A stretch of DNA of 64,000 bases, taken from NCBI RefSeq assembly GCF_001294335.1, contig NZ_LGKG01000024.1, positions 177,334-241,333 on the forward strand, in the 5' to 3' direction. The notes under the pieces are model-generated. The model did no database searches, was not told the DNA's origin, and was given only the letters and a program-made list of their open reading frames with translations. Position numbers and translations under genes: made by a program. The stretch comes from Streptomyces chattanoogensis. Lineage in GTDB: Bacteria; Actinomycetota; Actinomycetes; Streptomycetales; Streptomycetaceae. This document shows positions 17,864 to 26,913 of the stretch, one piece after another; position 1 is the stretch's first letter; every line of letters begins with the position of its first letter.

Positions 17864-19072
17864 TCAGATCGCGCAACCCTGGCTGTTGACCTCCCGCACG
17901 GCCGTACGCCCCTTGGTGACGTCCCCGCGGACCTCGTCGGCGGTCAGCGCGTAGCCGGTACGGGAGTCGTCCAGCGACTTCGCAAAGACGACGCCGTAGA
18001 CCTCGCCCTTGGGGGTGAGCAGCGGGCCGCCGGAGTTGCCCTGCCGGACCGTGGCGTAGAGGGAGTAGACGTCCCTGCTGACCGTGCCGCGGTGGTAGAT
18101 GTCCGGGCCGTTGGCCTCGATGCGGCGGCGGATACGGGCCGCGCGGACGTCATAGCCGCCGTTCTCCGGGTAGCCGGCGACGATGGCGCTCTTGCCGCTG
18201 GTCCCGTCCGTGGCGGCGAACTTCAGCGCCGGGGCCTTCAGCGTGGGCACGTCCAGGACGGCGATATCGCGCCGCCAGTCGTAGAGCACCACCCTGGCGT
18301 CGTACTGCCGGCCCTCGCCGCCCACCTGGACGGTCGGCCGGGTGACGCCTCCGACGACATGCGCATTGGTCATCACGCGGTGGCTGCCGAAGACGAATCC
18401 GGTGCCTTCGAGGACCTTGCCGCAGCTGGGCGCCGTACCGACGATCTTGACAATGCTGCGCTTGGCCCGCTCCGCGACCTGGCCGTTCGCCAGCCGGGGA
18501 TCGGGCGGGGGCACGGAGGTGATCGGCTCGTTGGAGAACGGCGTGAAGACCTGCGGGAAGCCGTTCTGCGCGAGCGCGGAGGAGAAGTCCGCGAACCAGG
18601 TGTTGGCCTCCTGGGGGAGCACCTGGGACACACCGAGCAGCACCCGGGAGTTACGGACCTCCTTGCCGAGCGTCGGCAGCGACGTGCCCGCCAGGGCGGA
18701 GCCGATCAGCCAGGCGACCAGCAGCATCGCCACGACGTTGACCAGCGCGCCGCCGGACGCGTCCAGTGCCCGCGCCGGCGACCAGGTGATGTGGCGGCGC
18801 AGTTTGTTGCCCAGGTGGGTGGTGAGGGCCTGGCCCACCGAGGCGCAGACGATCACGATGGCGACCGCCGCGATCGCGGCGAAGGTGTTGGGCGTCGCGT
18901 CATCGGTGATCTCGTTCCAGATCACCGGCAGCAGATAGACCGCGATCAGGCCGCCTCCGAGGAAGCCGATCACGGACAGGATGCCGACGACAAAGCCTTG
19001 CCGGTAGCCGACGATCGCGAACCATACGGCGGCCAGCAGCAGCAGGATGTCCAGGACGTTCACGCCGGACAC
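17864..19072 (-). CDS. MarP-family membrane serine protease (CvpA + trypsin-like)
   Basis: A 402-residue protein. The first ~150 residues are a CvpA-like domain with four membrane helices (DILLLLAAVWFAIVGYRQG...). The rest is an extracytoplasmic chymotrypsin-fold protease with histidine in TNAHVV (near 234), aspartate in RDIAVLDV (near 265) and serine in GNSGGPLL (near 342). Two cysteines, one in SCGKVLEG and one in the C-terminal QGCAI, could form the disulfide known in M. tuberculosis MarP (Rv3671c), which supports acid and oxidative stress resistance. The start is uncertain: GTG 19072 or GTG 19063, both lacking a clear ribosome site, just after the NUDIX stop. Confidence 0.9.
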   Translation of the reverse strand: MSGVNVLDILLLLAAVWFAIVGYRQGFVVGILSVIGFLGGGLIAVYLLPVIWNEITDDATPNTFAAIAAVAIVIVCASVGQALTTHLGNKLRRHITWSPARALDASGGALVNVVAMLLVAWLIGSALAGTSLPTLGKEVRNSRVLLGVSQVLPQEANTWFADFSSALAQNGFPQVFTPFSNEPITSVPPPDPRLANGQVAERAKRSIVKIVGTAPSCGKVLEGTGFVFGSHRVMTNAHVVGGVTRPTVQVGGEGRQYDARVVLYDWRRDIAVLDVPTLKAPALKFAATDGTSGKSAIVAGYPENGGYDVRAARIRRRIEANGPDIYHRGTVSRDVYSLYATVRQGNSGGPLLTPKGEVYGVVFAKSLDDSRTGYALTADEVRGDVTKGRTAVREVNSQGCAI

Positions 19073-19076
19073 CGTC

Positions 19077-19832
19077 TCACGAGCGCCAGTCGAGCGGGAC
19101 CTGCTTGTCACGGTCCCACGGAATCTCCCAGCCCGCGAAATGCAGGATCCGGTCGATGGCGCCGGCCGTGAAGCCCCATACCAGGGCGTTCTCGACCAGG
19201 AAGGCCGGGCCGATGTGACCGCTGGGGTGGCGGGTGGTCACCCGATGGGCCGGATCCGTGAGATCCGCCACGGGAACCGTGAAGACCCGGGCGGTCTCCG
19301 CCTGGTCCACGGCGCGGACCGGGCTCGGCTCGCGCCACCAGCCCAGGACCGGCGTCACGACGAAACCGCTGACCGGGATGTAGAGCCTCGGCAGCACGCC
19401 GAAGACCTGGACACCGGCCGGATCGAGACCGGTCTCCTCCTGGGCCTCGCGCAGCGCCGCCCGCACCGGGCCGGGCCCGTCGGGGTCGCCGTCCTCCGGA
19501 TCGAGGGCGCCACCGGGGAAGGAGGGCTGGCCGGCGTGCGAGCGCAGGGTGCCGGCGCGCTCCATCAGGAGCAGCTCGGGGCCTCGGGGACCCTGGCCGA
19601 AGAGGATCAGCACCGCGGACTGCCGGCCGCCGCTCTCGGGCGGCAGGAAGCGGCTGAGCTGCCGCGGCTCTATGGTCCCGGCAGCGCGCGCCAGCGGGGC
19701 CAGCCACTCGGGCAGGCCATTGGCCGTGACGGTGGCCTCCTGGCCGTACACCGTCCCCGCGCGGGTCCCGGTCTCCTCGCCGTACTGCTCCCGTGCACTC
19801 GTCATACGCGCCCCCTCAGGCCCTGAATCCAT
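19077..19832 (-). CDS. NUDIX hydrolase, CoA pyrophosphatase-like
   Basis: A 251-residue NUDIX protein. The NUDIX helix ends in REAQEETGLD and is preceded by the CoA-type motif LLLMERAGTLRSHAGQPSFP, typical of the NudL/CoA diphosphatase branch. It may hydrolyse CoA or its derivatives to 4'-phosphopantetheine. Two starts are plausible: ATG 19832 with GGGGAGGG just upstream and ATG 19805 with GAGGGGG five bases upstream. It lies between nth and the MarP-like gene, as in M. tuberculosis Rv3672c. Confidence 0.88.
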   Translation of the reverse strand: MDSGPEGARMTSAREQYGEETGTRAGTVYGQEATVTANGLPEWLAPLARAAGTIEPRQLSRFLPPESGGRQSAVLILFGQGPRGPELLLMERAGTLRSHAGQPSFPGGALDPEDGDPDGPGPVRAALREAQEETGLDPAGVQVFGVLPRLYIPVSGFVVTPVLGWWREPSPVRAVDQAETARVFTVPVADLTDPAHRVTTRHPSGHIGPAFLVENALVWGFTAGAIDRILHFAGWEIPWDRDKQVPLDWRS

Positions 19833-19899
19833 GGTCCCTCCCCTTTTCGGGGCTTGCCCTGTGGTGGGTGAGGTCACCCGGTGGTCACCGCGGCTGCCG

Positions 19900-21219
19900 T
19901 CATGGGGCCGCCATCGGAGGCGCGGGCTGCCCCGGATAGTCGGCCGGCGGCTTCAGCCGCTGCCCCGGCTGGCCGCCCAGCTCGTACTTCAGCAGCTTCC
20001 TGGCCTTCTCCGGGTCCGTCTCGCCCTCGCCGTACGCGGGGCACAGGGGGGCGACGGGGCAGGCCCCGCAGGCGGGCTTGCGGGAATGGCAGACGCGGCG
20101 GCCGTGGAAGACGACGCGGTGCGAGAGCATCGTCCACTCGCTCTTGGGGAAGATCGCGGCGACATCCGCCTCGACCTTGTCCGGGTCCTCCGCGGTGGTC
20201 CAGCCGAAGCGGCGCGCCAGACGGCCGAAGTGCGTGTCGACGGTGATCCCCGGGACGCCGAAGGCATTGCCGAGTACGACATTGGCGGTCTTGCGGCCGA
20301 CCCCGGGGAGCGTGACGAGATCCTCCAGGCGGCCCGGCACCTCGCCGCCGAAGCGGTCGCGCAGCGCCGCCGACAGCCCGAGCAGCGACTTCGTCTTCGC
20401 CCGGAAGAAGCCGGTCGGCCGGATCAGCTCCTCCAGCCGCTCCGGGTCCATCGCGGCCATGTCCTCGGGGGTCGGGCAGACCGCGAACAGGCGCGGGGTG
20501 GTCTGGTTGACCCTCAGATCGGTGGTCTGTGCCGAGAGCACCGTGGCGACCAGCAGCTCGAAGGGGTTGGTGAAGTCCAGCTCCGGATGGGCGTACGGAT
20601 ACAGCTCGGCCAGCTCCCGGTTGATCCGCCGCGCCCGCCGCACCATGGCGACCCGCGACTCGGGCTTGCGGGCGGGGGCCTTCTTGGCGGGGGCAGCCTT
20701 CTTGGCTGCGGTGGCCTTCTTCGCGGCGGTGGCCTTCTTCGCGGCGGGCGCCTTGGCCACGGCGGCCTTCTTCGTGGCGGCGTCCTTCGTCGTCGCGGTC
20801 TTCCTCGCGACCGTCTTCCCGGCGGTCTTCTTGGCGACGGCCTTCGTCGCCGCCTTCTTGGCGGCTGTCCTGGCTGCCGCCGGCTTCGCGAGCGGGGTTT
20901 CCTTCACGGCGGCCTTCTTCCCTGCCGAGGTCTTGCCTACCGGGCTCGTCGATGCGGAGGTCCGGGCGGTCGCGCCCGCCGGTATTCCGCGCTCTGCCGT
21001 CGTGTCCTTCGCCGTGTCCGTCGCCTTCCCCGCCGCCGGCCGCGACGCGCCGGACCGCTGCGCCGACGCCTTCCGGCCGGACGTCACCCCGGGGAGGGAT
21101 TTGCTACTTTTATCCGTATTCGACGCATTGGTGGACGGGTGTTCGCCCACAGCGGAATCGCCCACGGCGCTCACTCGCTCAGCCCCCCAGTCCCGTGCTC
21201 TCACCGGCGTATTGGACAC
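19900..21219 (-). CDS. nth: Endonuclease III with long Lys/Ala-rich N-terminal extension
   Basis: A 439-residue bifunctional DNA glycosylase/AP lyase for oxidised pyrimidines. The C-terminal ~240 residues are a complete HhH-GPD enzyme: catalytic lysine in [12 protein letters not shown], aspartate in VDTHFGRL, and a [4Fe-4S] loop C-x6-C-x2-C-x5-C. The first ~190 residues are extra: a Ser/Thr/Gly-rich part then a histone H1-like run of AAKKA/KKTAG repeats (about residues 96-190). This tail probably binds DNA or the nucleoid. The GTG at 21219 has TAGTCT six bases upstream, suggesting a leaderless transcript, but a GTG about 45 bases further in also has a GGGGGG site. Confidence 0.9.
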   Translation of the reverse strand: MSNTPVRARDWGAERVSAVGDSAVGEHPSTNASNTDKSSKSLPGVTSGRKASAQRSGASRPAAGKATDTAKDTTAERGIPAGATARTSASTSPVGKTSAGKKAAVKETPLAKPAAARTAAKKAATKAVAKKTAGKTVARKTATTKDAATKKAAVAKAPAAKKATAAKKATAAKKAAPAKKAPARKPESRVAMVRRARRINRELAELYPYAHPELDFTNPFELLVATVLSAQTTDLRVNQTTPRLFAVCPTPEDMAAMDPERLEELIRPTGFFRAKTKSLLGLSAALRDRFGGEVPGRLEDLVTLPGVGRKTANVVLGNAFGVPGITVDTHFGRLARRFGWTTAEDPDKVEADVAAIFPKSEWTMLSHRVVFHGRRVCHSRKPACGACPVAPLCPAYGEGETDPEKARKLLKYELGGQPGQRLKPPADYPGQPAPPMAAP

Positions 21220-21225
21220 TCGGCC

Positions 21226-21231
21226 AGACTA
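21226..21231 (-). promoter_or_regulatory. Putative leaderless -10 (TAGTCT) of nth
   Basis: TAGTCT on the minus strand lies six bases before the GTG at 21219. It supports the long form of the protein, including the whole N-terminal extension. Confidence 0.45.
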
Positions 21232-21401
21232 AGGCCACCCACTGACATCCGCCCCGACCACTGTGATTCGTGACCCCAATCGGCCCCCTGCCTTATGGCT
21301 TGCGGCACCGGTCCGGCAAACTTGTGATTGATCGCACTGTTTTGCATTCCGGCATGATGGGGACCACAGTCCCCCGGAGCATGTCGACAAGGAGAGATCT
21401 C

Positions 21402-22076
21402 GTGGACGACGTTCTGCGGCGCGCACCGCTCTTCGCGGCGCTCGATGACGAGCAGGCGGCCGAGCTGCGCGCCTCGATGGGAGAGGTCACGCTCGCCCGC
21501 GGCGACGCCCTGTTCCACGAAGGGGACCCCGGCGACCGCCTCTACGTGGTCACCGAGGGCAAGGTGAAGCTGCACCGCACTTCCCCGGACGGCCGCGAGA
21601 ACATGCTCGCCGTCCTGGGCCCCGGTGAGCTGATCGGCGAGCTCTCGCTCTTCGACCCGGGCCCGCGCACGGCCACCGCCTCGGCGCTCACCGAGGTCAA
21701 GCTGCTCGGCCTGGGCCACGGCGACCTTCAGCCCTGGCTGAACGCCCGCCCCGAGGTCGCCACGGCCCTGCTGCGCGCCGTCGCCCGCCGCCTGCGCAAG
21801 ACCAACGACCAGATGTCCGACCTGGTCTTCTCCGACGTGCCGGGCCGGGTGGCCCGCGCCCTCCTGGACCTGTCGCGCCGGTTCGGCGTCCAGTCCGAAG
21901 AAGGCATCCACGTCGTGCACGACCTCACCCAGGAGGAGCTCGCCCAGCTCGTCGGCGCCTCCCGTGAGACCGTCAACAAGGCTCTCGCCGACTTCGCCGG
22001 CCGCGGCTGGCTGCGTCTGGAGGCCCGCGCCGTGATCCTCCTGGACGTCGAGCGGCTGGCCAAGCGTTCGCGCTGA
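21402..22076 (+). CDS. crp: Crp/Fnr-family regulator Crp
   Basis: A 224-residue cAMP receptor protein family regulator, very close to S. coelicolor Crp, a global regulator of germination, primary metabolism and antibiotic production. The cyclic-nucleotide domain covers about residues 10-115 with GELIGELSLFD and GPRTATASAL in the ligand pocket. The C-terminal winged helix carries the recognition helix GASRETVNKAL. GTG 21402 follows AAGGAGAG. It diverges from nth and converges on the agmatine deiminase gene. The same nth-crp neighbourhood occurs in M. tuberculosis (Rv3674c, Rv3676). Confidence 0.96.
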   Translation: MDDVLRRAPLFAALDDEQAAELRASMGEVTLARGDALFHEGDPGDRLYVVTEGKVKLHRTSPDGRENMLAVLGPGELIGELSLFDPGPRTATASALTEVKLLGLGHGDLQPWLNARPEVATALLRAVARRLRKTNDQMSDLVFSDVPGRVARALLDLSRRFGVQSEEGIHVVHDLTQEELAQLVGASRETVNKALADFAGRGWLRLEARAVILLDVERLAKRSR

Positions 22077-22097
22077 CACCGCGTCCGCACAAAGCCC

Positions 22098-22127
22098 CGA
22101 AGGGCCCCGCTCCGGCGGGGCCCTTCG
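22098..22127. terminator. Bidirectional terminator after crp
   Basis: CGAAGGGCCCCGC at 22098-22110 pairs perfectly with GCGGGGCCCTTCG at 22115-22127 over a TCCG tetraloop. It lies between convergent crp and the agmatine deiminase gene. Confidence 0.85.
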
Positions 22128-22185
22128 CCTTTGGCGCCCACCGGCGGGTCAGGCGCGGGCCCGGCCGTGATCCGCCGGACAGGCC

Positions 22186-23226
22186 CTACCCCACCGGCTC
22201 CTGCTGCGTCGCGCAGTGGATCCCGCCGCCGCCCTCCGCGAGGGTGTCGACCGGGATCTGCCGGACCTCCCGCCCCGGGTACAGCTCGCGCAGCGTCCCG
22301 GCCGCGCGGTCGTCGGCCGTGCGGTCGCCGAACCGCGGCAGGATCACCGCCCCGTTGGCGACGTAGTAGTTGACGTACGAACCCAGGAAGTCCGGTCCGC
22401 GGTTGCCCGCCGCGGACACCTCCGGCAGCTCGACGATCCGCAGCCGGCGCCCGGCCGCGTCCGTGGCCTGTTCCAGGGCCGCGCGGGCCTGTTCGTACAC
22501 CCGCTGCCATACGGGAGGCGCGGCCGGCTCAGGGCGGCTCAGGACGACCGTGCCGGGCTCGGCGAAGCGGGCGAGGGCGTCGATATGACAGTCCGTGATG
22601 TCCTCGCCGCGGACGCCTTCGAGCCAGATGACGGTGCGCACGCCGAGCGCCTGCCGCAGCGCCTCCTCGATGCCGTCGCGCGAACGGCCGGGATTGCGGT
22701 TGGGGTTGACCAGCGAGCTCTCGGTCGCCAGCAAGGTGCCCTCGCCGTCGGCCTCCAGGGCGCCGCCCTCGGCGACGATCCCGGCGGCGATACGGGGCGT
22801 CCCGGCGTGCCCGAGCAGACGCCGGGCGACCTGGCCGTCCCGGTGGTGGTCCTGTTTGCCGCCCCACCCGTTGAAGCCGAGGTCGACGCCCGCCACACCA
22901 CCGGGGCCCGTCACAAAGACCGGCCCGCTGTCCCGTACCCACAGGTCGTCCACCGGGACGGGCAGGATCTCCACCCCCGAACCGTCCGCTGCGCCCGCCC
23001 CGCAGGCCCGGCGGGCCCGCCGTTCCTCCTCCGGGGCGGCCAGCAGCGTCACGGGCTCGTACGCGGCGAGGGTCCGGGCCAGGCGGGCGACGTCCTGTTG
23101 GACGGCGGGGGTGTCCACACCCCATACGGACCCGCGGGGCGGCCAGGCCAGGTACGTACGGGCATGGGGCGCGGTCTCGGCGGGCATCGACCGGGCGTCC
23201 CCGGCCCGGTACGGAAGTTCGGTCAC
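22186..23226 (-). CDS. Agmatine deiminase family protein
   Basis: A 346-residue enzyme of the peptidyl-arginine deiminase superfamily, converting agmatine to N-carbamoylputrescine. It has the family's WPP near the N-terminus, PVDDLWVRDSGPVFV, FNGWGGKQ, and the catalytic cysteine in GGGGIHCATQQ near residue 337. The GTG at 23226 has GGAG six bases upstream. It follows the metallo-beta-lactamase gene by 23 bases and is likely the last gene of that minus-strand operon. Confidence 0.9.
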   Translation of the reverse strand: MTELPYRAGDARSMPAETAPHARTYLAWPPRGSVWGVDTPAVQQDVARLARTLAAYEPVTLLAAPEEERRARRACGAGAADGSGVEILPVPVDDLWVRDSGPVFVTGPGGVAGVDLGFNGWGGKQDHHRDGQVARRLLGHAGTPRIAAGIVAEGGALEADGEGTLLATESSLVNPNRNPGRSRDGIEEALRQALGVRTVIWLEGVRGEDITDCHIDALARFAEPGTVVLSRPEPAAPPVWQRVYEQARAALEQATDAAGRRLRIVELPEVSAAGNRGPDFLGSYVNYYVANGAVILPRFGDRTADDRAAGTLRELYPGREVRQIPVDTLAEGGGGIHCATQQEPVG

Positions 23227-23249
23227 GGCGGGCTCCGGCTCGTCCGGGA

Positions 23250-24080
23250 TCAGATCAGGCCATGCTCGCCCAGATAGTCCAGCTGCGCCCGTACGGACAG
23301 TTCCGCGGCCGGCCACAGGGAACGGTCCACGTCGGCGTACACACTGGCGACGACCTCGGCAGGGGTGCGATGACCGGCTTCGACCGCGGTCTCCACCTGG
23401 GCGAGCCGGTGTGCCCGGTGCGCCAGATAGAACTCCACCGCCCCCTGGGCGTCGTTCAGCACCGGCCCGTGCCCCGGCAGGACCGTTGACACCCCGTCGT
23501 CCACCGTGAGGGAACGCAGTCGCCGCAGCGAGTCCAGGTAGTCGCCCAGCCGGCCCTCGGGGTGCATGACCACCGTGGTCCCGCGCCCCAGGATCGTGTC
23601 GCCGGTCAGGACCGCGGCATCGGCCGGGAGATGGAAGGAGAGCGAGTCCGCGGTGTGCCCCGGTGTGGGCACCACGCGCAGCTCCAGGCCTCCGGTGGTG
23701 ATGACGTCGCCGGCCGCCAGTCCCTCGCCGCCGAGCCGCAGCGCCGGGTCCAGCGCCCGTACGGCCGAACGGGTCAGCTCGGCGAACCGGGCGGCGCCGT
23801 CGGCGTGGTCCGGGTGGCCATGGGTCAGCAGGGTCAGCGCGATGCGCTTGCCGGCCCGTTCGGCCGTGTCGATGACCGCCTGGAGGTGGGTCTCGTCGAG
23901 CGGACCGGGGTCGATGACGACGGCGAGATCGGAGTCCGGCTCGGCGACGATCCAGGTGTTGGTGCCGTCCAGGGTCATCGCCGACGGGTTCGGCGCCAGC
24001 ACACAGTGGGCGCGCGCGGTGGCCTGCCCCGAGATCACTCCGCCACGGGGCTGGCCGGGAAGGGCGGCTGCATCGGTCAT
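23250..24080 (-). CDS. MBL-fold metallohydrolase
   Basis: A 276-residue metallo-beta-lactamase fold enzyme. The metal-binding THGHPDHADG is near residues 83-92, PTPGHTADS and LTGDTILG follow in order, and LPGHGPV supplies the last histidine. This resembles the LACTB2/glyoxalase-II-like group. The ATG overlaps the stop of the NUDIX gene as ATGA. M. tuberculosis Rv3677c is the positional counterpart. The substrate is unknown. Confidence 0.9.
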   Translation of the reverse strand: MTDAAALPGQPRGGVISGQATARAHCVLAPNPSAMTLDGTNTWIVAEPDSDLAVVIDPGPLDETHLQAVIDTAERAGKRIALTLLTHGHPDHADGAARFAELTRSAVRALDPALRLGGEGLAAGDVITTGGLELRVVPTPGHTADSLSFHLPADAAVLTGDTILGRGTTVVMHPEGRLGDYLDSLRRLRSLTVDDGVSTVLPGHGPVLNDAQGAVEFYLAHRAHRLAQVETAVEAGHRTPAEVVASVYADVDRSLWPAAELSVRAQLDYLGEHGLI

Positions 24081-25042
24081 GCGGGGGTCTCTCCCGAGGG
24101 GTTCGTGGTGTCCGAGGGGCTCGCGGTGCCTGACGCGCCGTCGGCAGCGCCGTCCCCCGGGCCGTCGCCGGCCGTGATGTGCTTGGTGAATTCGTCGTGC
24201 CCCGGCCAGCTCAGCACGATCCTGCCCTCCACCAGGCGCGCGCGGGCCAGCACCGGTGTCAGGTCCTGGGCCTCGGCCGCGGCCAGCGCCTCCGCGACGG
24301 TGCCGTACGGCTGGAGCGAGCGCAGCGTGGAGATGGTCGGCGGCATCATCAGCAGCTCGCCGCTGTCGTATCCGGCCGCGGCCTCCTCCGGGCGGATCCA
24401 CACCGTACGGTCCGCCTCCGTGGAGGCGTTGACGGCGCGCTGGCCCTCCGGGAGCGCGGCGACGAAGAACCAGGTGTCGTAGCGCCGCGGCTCGAACTCC
24501 GGGGTGATCCAGTGCGCCCAGGCGGCGAGCAGATCGGAGCGCAGGACCAGGCCGCGGCGGCCCAGGAAGTCGGCGAAGGACAGCTCGTGGGCCACCAGGG
24601 CGGCGCGGTCGGCCGCCCAGTCCTCGCCGGTGGTGTCCGCGACGACGGAGTCGGCCGAGGCGCCCGCGAGCAGCACGCCCGCCTCCTCGAACGTCTCGCG
24701 GACCGCGGCGCAGACGATGGCCTGCGCGGTGGCCGGATCCACGCCCATCCGGACCGCCCACTGGGCGCGCGACGGCCCGGCCCAGGCCACCGGACGCTCG
24801 TCGCGCGGGTCGACGGAGCCACCCGGATACGCGTACGCGCCTCCGGCGAAGGCCATGGAGGCGCGTCTGCGCAGCATATGGACGGCGGGGCCGCGGGAGG
24901 CCGAGCCGGGGGCGGCGTCCCGCAGCAGCAGGACGGTCGCGGCCCGCCGGGGTGTGGCGGGGGTCAGCTCGCCGCTCGCGAGCGCCCGGATACGGTCCGG
25001 CCACTCCGGCGGATACCACTGGCCATTGGTCGTGGACGACAT
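24077..25042 (-). CDS. NUDIX hydrolase (NUDT19-like)
   Basis: A 321-residue NUDIX protein. The box is split by an insertion as in NUDT19-type proteins: MAFAGGAYAYPGGSVDP, then about 35 residues, then VRETFEEAGVLL near residue 113. These enzymes usually act on CoA esters or similar diphosphates. A ~30-residue low-complexity Gly/Ser/Pro tail follows. TAGCAT lies six bases before the ATG, so it is probably leaderless. It is coupled by a 4-bp overlap to the MBL-fold gene. Confidence 0.88.
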   Translation of the reverse strand: MSSTTNGQWYPPEWPDRIRALASGELTPATPRRAATVLLLRDAAPGSASRGPAVHMLRRRASMAFAGGAYAYPGGSVDPRDERPVAWAGPSRAQWAVRMGVDPATAQAIVCAAVRETFEEAGVLLAGASADSVVADTTGEDWAADRAALVAHELSFADFLGRRGLVLRSDLLAAWAHWITPEFEPRRYDTWFFVAALPEGQRAVNASTEADRTVWIRPEEAAAGYDSGELLMMPPTISTLRSLQPYGTVAEALAAAEAQDLTPVLARARLVEGRIVLSWPGHDEFTKHITAGDGPGDGAADGASGTASPSDTTNPSGETPA

Positions 25043-25048
25043 GGCCGG

Positions 25049-25054
25049 ATGCTA
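25049..25054 (-). promoter_or_regulatory. Putative leaderless -10 (TAGCAT) of the NUDIX-MBL operon
   Basis: TAGCAT on the minus strand ends six bases upstream of the ATG at 25042. It would drive the NUDIX, MBL-fold and agmatine deiminase genes. Confidence 0.45.
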
Positions 25055-25139
25055 TGCGCTCGCACGCAGATGTTCGAGGGTCTCTCGGGCCCGGCCGGCC
25101 GCTGGGCGACACCCCCGGCCATTATTCGGCCGGTTCCGC

Positions 25140-25604
25140 TTATTCGGCGATCTCGACCTGGATCTCGACCTCGACCGGTGCGTCGAGCGGCAGCACCGCC
25201 ACGCCCACCGCGGACCGGGCGTGCACGCCCTTGTCGCCGAGGATCTCGCCCAGCAGCTCACTGGCGCCGTTGATGACGCCAGGCTGCCCGGTGAAGTCCG
25301 GCGCGGAGGCCACGAACCCGACGACCTTCACGACCCGCTGGATCCTGTCCAGATCGCCGGTCACCGACTTCACGGCGGCCAGCGCGTTGAGCGCGCAGAT
25401 GGCGGCGAGTTCCTTGGCCTGCTCCGGGCTGACCTCGGCGCCCACCTTGCCGGCGGCCGGCAGCGCACCGTCCACCATCGGCAGCTGGCCGGAGGTGAAG
25501 ACATACGCACCGGAGCGCACCGCGGGCTGGTACGCGGCCAGCGGCGGCACGACCTGCGGCAGCTTCAGGCCGAGTTCCGCGATCTTGTCCTCTACCGCGC
25601 TCAC
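25140..25604 (-). CDS. RidA family protein
   Basis: A 154-residue RidA/YjgF/UK114 protein, the family that hydrolyses reactive enamine and imine intermediates such as 2-aminoacrylate. Conserved features include VFTSGQLPMVDG near residue 37, AALNAL-like helix AICALNALAAVKS, and the C-terminal VEIQVEIAE strand. It is longer than the 130-residue RidA norm owing to extra residues at the N-terminus. Its GTG overlaps the DUF4177 stop as GTGA, so the two are coupled. M. tuberculosis Rv3678c is the counterpart. Confidence 0.92.
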   Translation of the reverse strand: MSAVEDKIAELGLKLPQVVPPLAAYQPAVRSGAYVFTSGQLPMVDGALPAAGKVGAEVSPEQAKELAAICALNALAAVKSVTGDLDRIQRVVKVVGFVASAPDFTGQPGVINGASELLGEILGDKGVHARSAVGVAVLPLDAPVEVEIQVEIAE

Positions 25605-25762
25605 GCCTGCTTCTCCCGCTTCAGGTAGGCCACCAGCTGCTCGGGGTTGTTCGGGCCCGGCACGACCTGGACGAGCTCCCAGCCGTCCTCGCCCCAGGTG
25701 TCCAGAATCTGCTTCGTCGCGTGCACGAGCAGCGGCACAGTCGCGTATTCCCACTTGGTCAT
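25601..25762 (-). CDS. DUF4177 small protein
   Basis: A 53-residue protein beginning MTKWEYATVPLLVHATKQIL and containing the DUF4177 signature GEDGWELVQVVPG. It is small, soluble and of unknown function. TACGCT sits six bases before the ATG, a leaderless arrangement. It is the first gene of a two-gene unit with RidA (4-bp overlap) and diverges from the ArsA-like pair. M. tuberculosis has a matching small gene (Rv3678A) at this position. Confidence 0.88.
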   Translation of the reverse strand: MTKWEYATVPLLVHATKQILDTWGEDGWELVQVVPGPNNPEQLVAYLKREKQA

Positions 25763-25768
25763 GGGGCG

Positions 25769-25774
25769 AGCGTA
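25769..25774 (-). promoter_or_regulatory. Putative leaderless -10 (TACGCT) of DUF4177-ridA
   Basis: TACGCT on the minus strand, six bases before the ATG at 25762. Its divergent partner is TAGGCT at 25923-25928 for the ArsA pair. Confidence 0.45.
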
Positions 25775-25922
25775 ATACGTGTGCGGGGCGGCGGCGGACG
25801 CCGTCCACGCCCGGCGCCCGGGGCGGGTTCCCGCCGTGTCCCTGATGTGTCCCGGATATTTCTTCTGCCGATCTCCGGGTCTTCCCGGGCGTATCCCGTG
25901 CGTAGCGCCGACGAGGACTGGT

Positions 25923-25928
25923 TAGGCT
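25923..25928 (+). promoter_or_regulatory. Putative leaderless -10 (TAGGCT) of the ArsA-like pair
   Basis: TAGGCT ends seven bases before the GTG at 25936, with no ribosome-binding site present. Confidence 0.45.
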
Positions 25929-25935
25929 CCTTGGC

Positions 25936-26913
25936 GTGAGCAGGCTCCATGTCGTCAGCGGCAAGGGCGGCACCGGCAAGACCACGGTCGCCGCCGCCCT
26001 CGCGCTCGCCCTGGCCACCGAGGGGCGCCGCACCCTCCTGGTCGAGGTCGAGGGCCGGCAGGGCATCGCCCAGTTGTTCGAGACCGAGGCGCTTCCGTAC
26101 GAGGAGCGCAAGATCGCGGTGGGACCGGGAGGAGGAGAGGTCCATGCGCTGGCGATCGACGCCGAGCGCGCCCTCCTGGACTACCTCCAGATGTTCTACA
26201 AGCTGGGCGGCGCGGGCCGGGCCCTGAAGAAGCTCGGCGCGATCGACTTCGCCACGACCATCGCACCGGGCCTGCGGGACGTCCTGCTGACCGGCAAGGC
26301 GTGCGAGGCGGTGCGCCGTAAGGACAAGACCGGCAGGTTCCTCTACGACGCGGTGGTGATGGACGCCCCGCCCACCGGCCGCATCACCCGCTTCCTGAAC
26401 GTCAACGACGAGGTGGCGGGCCTGGCGAAGATCGGCCCGATCCACAATCAGGCGCAGGCCGTGATGCGGGTCCTCAAATCGCCCGAGACCGCGGTCCACA
26501 TGGTGACCCTCCTGGAAGAGATGCCGGTCCAGGAGACCGCCGACGGCATCGCCGAGCTGCGCGCGGCCGGCATCCCGGTGGGCGGCATCGTCATCAACAT
26601 GACCCGCCCCGCCCTGCTGGACAACGGCGATCTCGACATCGCCGCCCGCGGGGCCCGTACGGGCATCGCCAAGGCGCTCTCCCAGGCCGGCCTGGGCGGC
26701 GCACGCCGAGGCGGACTGGCGGAGCGGCTGATCGACCCGCTGCTGGAGCAGGCGCGCGAACACGCCGAACGCGTTGAGCTGGAGCGCACCGAGCATGCCG
26801 AGCTGAAGGCCATCGGCCTGCCCACCTACGAGTTGGAGCTGCTCCCCGAGGGAGTGGACCTCGCCGGGCTCTACCGCCTGGCGAGAGATCTGCGGAAACA
26901 GGGGCCCATATGA
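25936..26913 (+). CDS. ArsA/Get3-like ATPase, first of a pair
   Basis: A 325-residue P-loop ATPase of the ArsA/Get3 family. The deviant Walker A GKGGTGKTT is at residues 9-17 and keeps the signature lysine; VMDAPPTGR is the switch II/Walker B region. Only one ATPase domain is present, so it probably works with its neighbour, whose ATG overlaps its stop (ATGA). M. tuberculosis Rv3679 is the positional counterpart. No arsenic genes are nearby. TAGGCT seven bases before the GTG suggests a leaderless start. Confidence 0.92.
   Translation: MSRLHVVSGKGGTGKTTVAAALALALATEGRRTLLVEVEGRQGIAQLFETEALPYEERKIAVGPGGGEVHALAIDAERALLDYLQMFYKLGGAGRALKKLGAIDFATTIAPGLRDVLLTGKACEAVRRKDKTGRFLYDAVVMDAPPTGRITRFLNVNDEVAGLAKIGPIHNQAQAVMRVLKSPETAVHMVTLLEEMPVQETADGIAELRAAGIPVGGIVINMTRPALLDNGDLDIAARGARTGIAKALSQAGLGGARRGGLAERLIDPLLEQAREHAERVELERTEHAELKAIGLPTYELELLPEGVDLAGLYRLARDLRKQGPI

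Noticed and set aside
20640..20930. Repeated GC-rich words that might be a DNA repeat element
   Set aside because: They encode the Lys/Ala tail of Nth in frame.
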